Positions 62,079 through 64,000 of a stretch of DNA of 64,000 nucleotides are shown one piece after another (position 1 is the first letter of the stretch; each line of letters starts with the position of its first letter). Position numbers and translations under genes: made by a program. Under the pieces are notes generated by a model. The model saw only the letters and a program-made list of their open reading frames with translations. It made no database searches and was not told the DNA's origin. Source of the stretch: Roseibium sp. MMSF_3412 (lineage in GTDB: Bacteria > Pseudomonadota > Alphaproteobacteria > Rhizobiales > Stappiaceae); assembly GCF_030733265.1 (NCBI RefSeq), contig NZ_JASHJI010000001.1:310001-374000 (forward strand), given 5' to 3'.

Positions 62079-63341
62079 TCAGCCGTTGAAAACATAGAGA
62101 TGGAAGCCGCCATAAATGGACGAGCGATCCTGCTTGCCCAGTTCCAGGCTTTCTTCGTCTTCGTAGGTCCAGCGGTCAAGCGTGTCGTCGGCGACACGCC
62201 CGGGAAGCAGGGTCGGAGCGGCGGCCGTTCGGAACACGACCCTGGCACCCTGCCTGGCTGTCCGCGTGATTTCCGACCAGAGCGCATTCAATTGCGCATC
62301 CGTCATCCAGTCCTGCGCGTCGAGCAGGACATAGGCATCGAGGCTGTCATTCTCCACTGTCTGGAGGTGTTCGGTAAAATTGCGATTCAGAACCCGGACA
62401 CGGCCGGCACGGCTCCGGATCTCTTCAAAATGCGCACGTTTCAAATAGGGTGGCAGCGGACCGGACTCTCCGGATGTTTCCTTCGCCTTGGGGGCATATC
62501 CGCGCCCGAACGCCTGCCAGGCGAAGTAATTGTCCTTCATGGAAAAATCGCAGGCGAGCTTTTCAAGGCGGTCCTTGAGGACAGCGGACATGTCACCCTC
62601 GGCACTTGCCGAGACAAGCGCATCGTATTGCGCGGGCGGTATGCCGAGGCCGTAAAGCGACATCTTCTTCGAGGTCGCCCAGCGGACCAGCCGCTTGTCG
62701 AACAGGGGCGCCAGGGCGGTATCGAAGAACGTGCGCTGCTCTTCCAGCGACCGCGCCTTGACCATGTGCTTCGGGTCAATGCCGTAGAGCTTTGCAACGA
62801 GATGGCCGGCCCCGATGCAATAGCCAAGCAATCCGTGATGGTAGAGGTCGCGCGAAAACAGCGTAATGCGCTTGCGTCCCCAGTTGGCGACGTCGCGGCC
62901 TTCCCAGTAAGCGATGGTTTCAGCGTCGAGATTTTCCCGGAGGAAACGGTTGTAGGCCGCGACGTTTGCCTTTTCATCCGCTTCGCCAAAAAACCGGTAG
63001 AAGGTCTCGTAATTGGGCAGGTGCCGGGCAGCGGCGAGTTTCAGCCTTCCCAGCGCAACATGGGCACGGTTGAGATCGACGGCGGTGATTTCCGCCGGAT
63101 TGGCGGTGAGATAGGACATGACATTACAGCCACCGGACGCAATCGCGATCATGCGGGAGCTTGGCGTCAGGCGCAGCGCCTTCATGTCCACGTCCGGATC
63201 TTCCCAGATCTGCGGATAAACCAGACCCTTGAACGCGAATGTGAAGAGACGCTCCAAAATGCCTTCGCGCGATGTGGCATCCGAGCGGTGAACCGCATTG
63301 CTGAGCCGTTTCTTGGATGCTGTGAGCGTGCTCTGCGCCAT
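62079..63341 (-). CDS. btaA: S-adenosylmethionine:diacylglycerol 3-amino-3-carboxypropyltransferase BtaA
   Basis: The 420-residue DUF3419 protein fits BtaA in length and pattern (WEDPDVDMKALRLTPSSRMIAIASGGCNVMSYLTANPAEITAVDLNRAH, SAM site). It transfers the aminocarboxypropyl group of SAM to diacylglycerol, the first step of betaine lipid DGTS synthesis on the membrane. Bacteria use DGTS to replace phospholipids when phosphate is scarce, consistent with a PHO box upstream at 63395-63412. Confidence 0.92.
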   Translation of the reverse strand: MAQSTLTASKKRLSNAVHRSDATSREGILERLFTFAFKGLVYPQIWEDPDVDMKALRLTPSSRMIAIASGGCNVMSYLTANPAEITAVDLNRAHVALGRLKLAAARHLPNYETFYRFFGEADEKANVAAYNRFLRENLDAETIAYWEGRDVANWGRKRITLFSRDLYHHGLLGYCIGAGHLVAKLYGIDPKHMVKARSLEEQRTFFDTALAPLFDKRLVRWATSKKMSLYGLGIPPAQYDALVSASAEGDMSAVLKDRLEKLACDFSMKDNYFAWQAFGRGYAPKAKETSGESGPLPPYLKRAHFEEIRSRAGRVRVLNRNFTEHLQTVENDSLDAYVLLDAQDWMTDAQLNALWSEITRTARQGARVVFRTAAAPTLLPGRVADDTLDRWTYEDEESLELGKQDRSSIYGGFHLYVFNG

Positions 63342-63394
63342 GATTTTCTCCCGGATCGCCGCGCCAGTAATCGGCTTTCCGATACGTGAGAGAG

Positions 63395-63412
63395 ACGACA
63401 GTTTGGTGACGC
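63395..63412 (-). promoter_or_regulatory. Candidate PHO box of btaAB
   Basis: Read toward btaA the sequence is GCGTCACCAAACTGTCGT, two CTGTCAT-like 7-mers with a 4-base gap; the second copy matches 6 of 7 positions and the first 4 to 5. It lies 54 bases before the btaA start codon in the right orientation. PhoB control of btaA is known in Sinorhizobium. Confidence 0.6.
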
Positions 63413-63449
63413 TGAACCCAAAAACCGAGGTTATCCGGATAATAAAAAA

Positions 63450-63468
63450 CCCCCGCGATAGGCGGGGG
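63450..63468 (-). terminator. Terminator of the L,D-transpeptidase-like gene
   Basis: CCCCCGC (63450-63456) and GCGGGGG (63462-63468) form a perfect stem; on the minus strand the run TTTTTTATT follows. Confidence 0.9.
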
Positions 63469-63501
63469 CTTTCATTTCGGCTCGCAGGTGCCTCGATACG
63501 G

Positions 63502-64000
63502 TCAGCGGGTGATCACGACGAAGTCGGTACCAAGGCCGGTGTTACGCTTGAAGCTCCGGTCGGTGATCGTCAGCGAGGTTCCCGGCGTCAGCATTTTGGA
63601 GAGATCGCGGGCAACCTTTTCCGGCATGTCGATGCGGTTCAGGAGGTCATCCGAGGGGCCACCCCGGTCACCTTCTGCGGAAACGGCAATCCATTCAACG
63701 CTGCCCTCGCCCTGCTCGAAGTCAAGCGCGGTGTAGACATGCGTGCCGATTGCCTGTTCCAGATGCTTGATGGAAACCGGTGCGGAATAGATATCCCGGA
63801 ACTTGCGGCGCACGCGCAGGGTTGCGTTGTGGCTCTTTTCGTAGCCTGCATCCAGATGAACGCGTGCAATCAGGCTATCGGTCACCTTTTCCGTCACCGG
63901 CTGATCGGTGATTTCCTGGTAAAGGCCGATTGCGGCACGGGTCTTGCGGCCGACGACACCGTCGACAGGACCGGCCTTGTAGCCCATTTCGTTCAGGAGC
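63502..64000 (-). CDS. Peptidoglycan-binding/L,D-transpeptidase-like protein, C-terminal part
   Basis: The gene enters from beyond the window; its last 165 or so codons are visible. The first visible residues (LLNEMGYKAGPVDGVVGRKTRAAIGLYQ) are the end of a PG_binding_1 repeat. The C-terminal part (APVSIKHLEQAIGTHVYTALDF, LTPGTSLTITDRSFKRNTGLGTDFVVITR) has the look of the C-terminal region of rhizobial L,D-transpeptidase-like proteins. No HG...SxGCxR catalytic site is visible in this part. Likely a cell-wall protein. Confidence 0.7.
   Translation of the reverse strand, partial: LLNEMGYKAGPVDGVVGRKTRAAIGLYQEITDQPVTEKVTDSLIARVHLDAGYEKSHNATLRVRRKFRDIYSAPVSIKHLEQAIGTHVYTALDFEQGEGSVEWIAVSAEGDRGGPSDDLLNRIDMPEKVARDLSKMLTPGTSLTITDRSFKRNTGLGTDFVVITR

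Noticed and set aside
1..64000. tRNA, rRNA, CRISPR, insertion sequences or prophage
   Set aside because: No tRNA cloverleaf signature, direct-repeat arrays, transposase genes or integrase genes were seen on either strand.

Overview
The window is about 64 kb of a GC-rich alphaproteobacterial chromosome with densely packed genes. Gene content points to Hyphomicrobiales (Rhizobiales), perhaps a marine member of the Stappiaceae (Roseibium/Labrenzia-like). The evidence is the order histone deacetylase - xseB - (insert) - dxs, a RibB with a degenerate cyclohydrolase half, a YdaS/Cro-like HTH, betaine-lipid genes btaAB, a DmdC-size acyl-CoA dehydrogenase and GTCCCGGA-type intergenic palindromes. This placement is inference; no rRNA or tRNA gene was found.

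Left part (1-21.5 kb): catabolic and accessory genes. An aldehyde dehydrogenase end and an enolase-superfamily enzyme are followed by a TetR regulator divergent from a QuiC-type dehydroshikimate dehydratase. Next comes a two-gene unit of a membrane lipid hydroxylase and a cyclic-nucleotide-domain/acyltransferase fusion. A HAD dehalogenase and an Asp-nucleophile hydrolase lie beside a LysR gene. Malate synthase G, a drug/metabolite exporter, a CPA1 antiporter with a cNMP domain, an MscS channel and an ankyrin protein follow. A three-gene acyl-CoA operon (acyl-CoA dehydrogenase, enoyl-CoA hydratase, SDR) is preceded by a perfect 18-bp palindrome.

Middle (21.5-42 kb): mostly housekeeping. It holds TsaC/Sua5, a histone-deacetylase-like amidohydrolase, xseB, an inserted LuxR-type regulator, dxs, an MFS carrier, a copper/cytochrome-oxidase set (CxC protein, PCuAC, SCO), TlyA, an RlmD/RumA-like rRNA methyltransferase, a second methyltransferase, an HTH-RibB protein, a dienelactone hydrolase, LysR, TauE/SafE and aroC.

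Right part (42-64 kb): an EAL/degenerate-GGDEF protein, a DUF3095 protein, a histidine phosphatase, fabI, a GlcD-type oxidase, then a DnaA protein with an aberrant P-loop behind an AT-rich 0.8-kb region. After it come a Glyoxalase_8-like protein, a secreted caspase-like protease, a TPR-methyltransferase, SRAP, NUDIX, DUF3179, TIGR02301, LysE, a cupin, the btaAB operon with a candidate PHO box, and part of an L,D-transpeptidase-like protein.

The items most worth following up are the atypical dnaA (probably a second copy), the hydroxylase/CNB-acyltransferase pair, the nested-start HTH-RibB gene with palindromes in its leader, and three candidate small RNAs.
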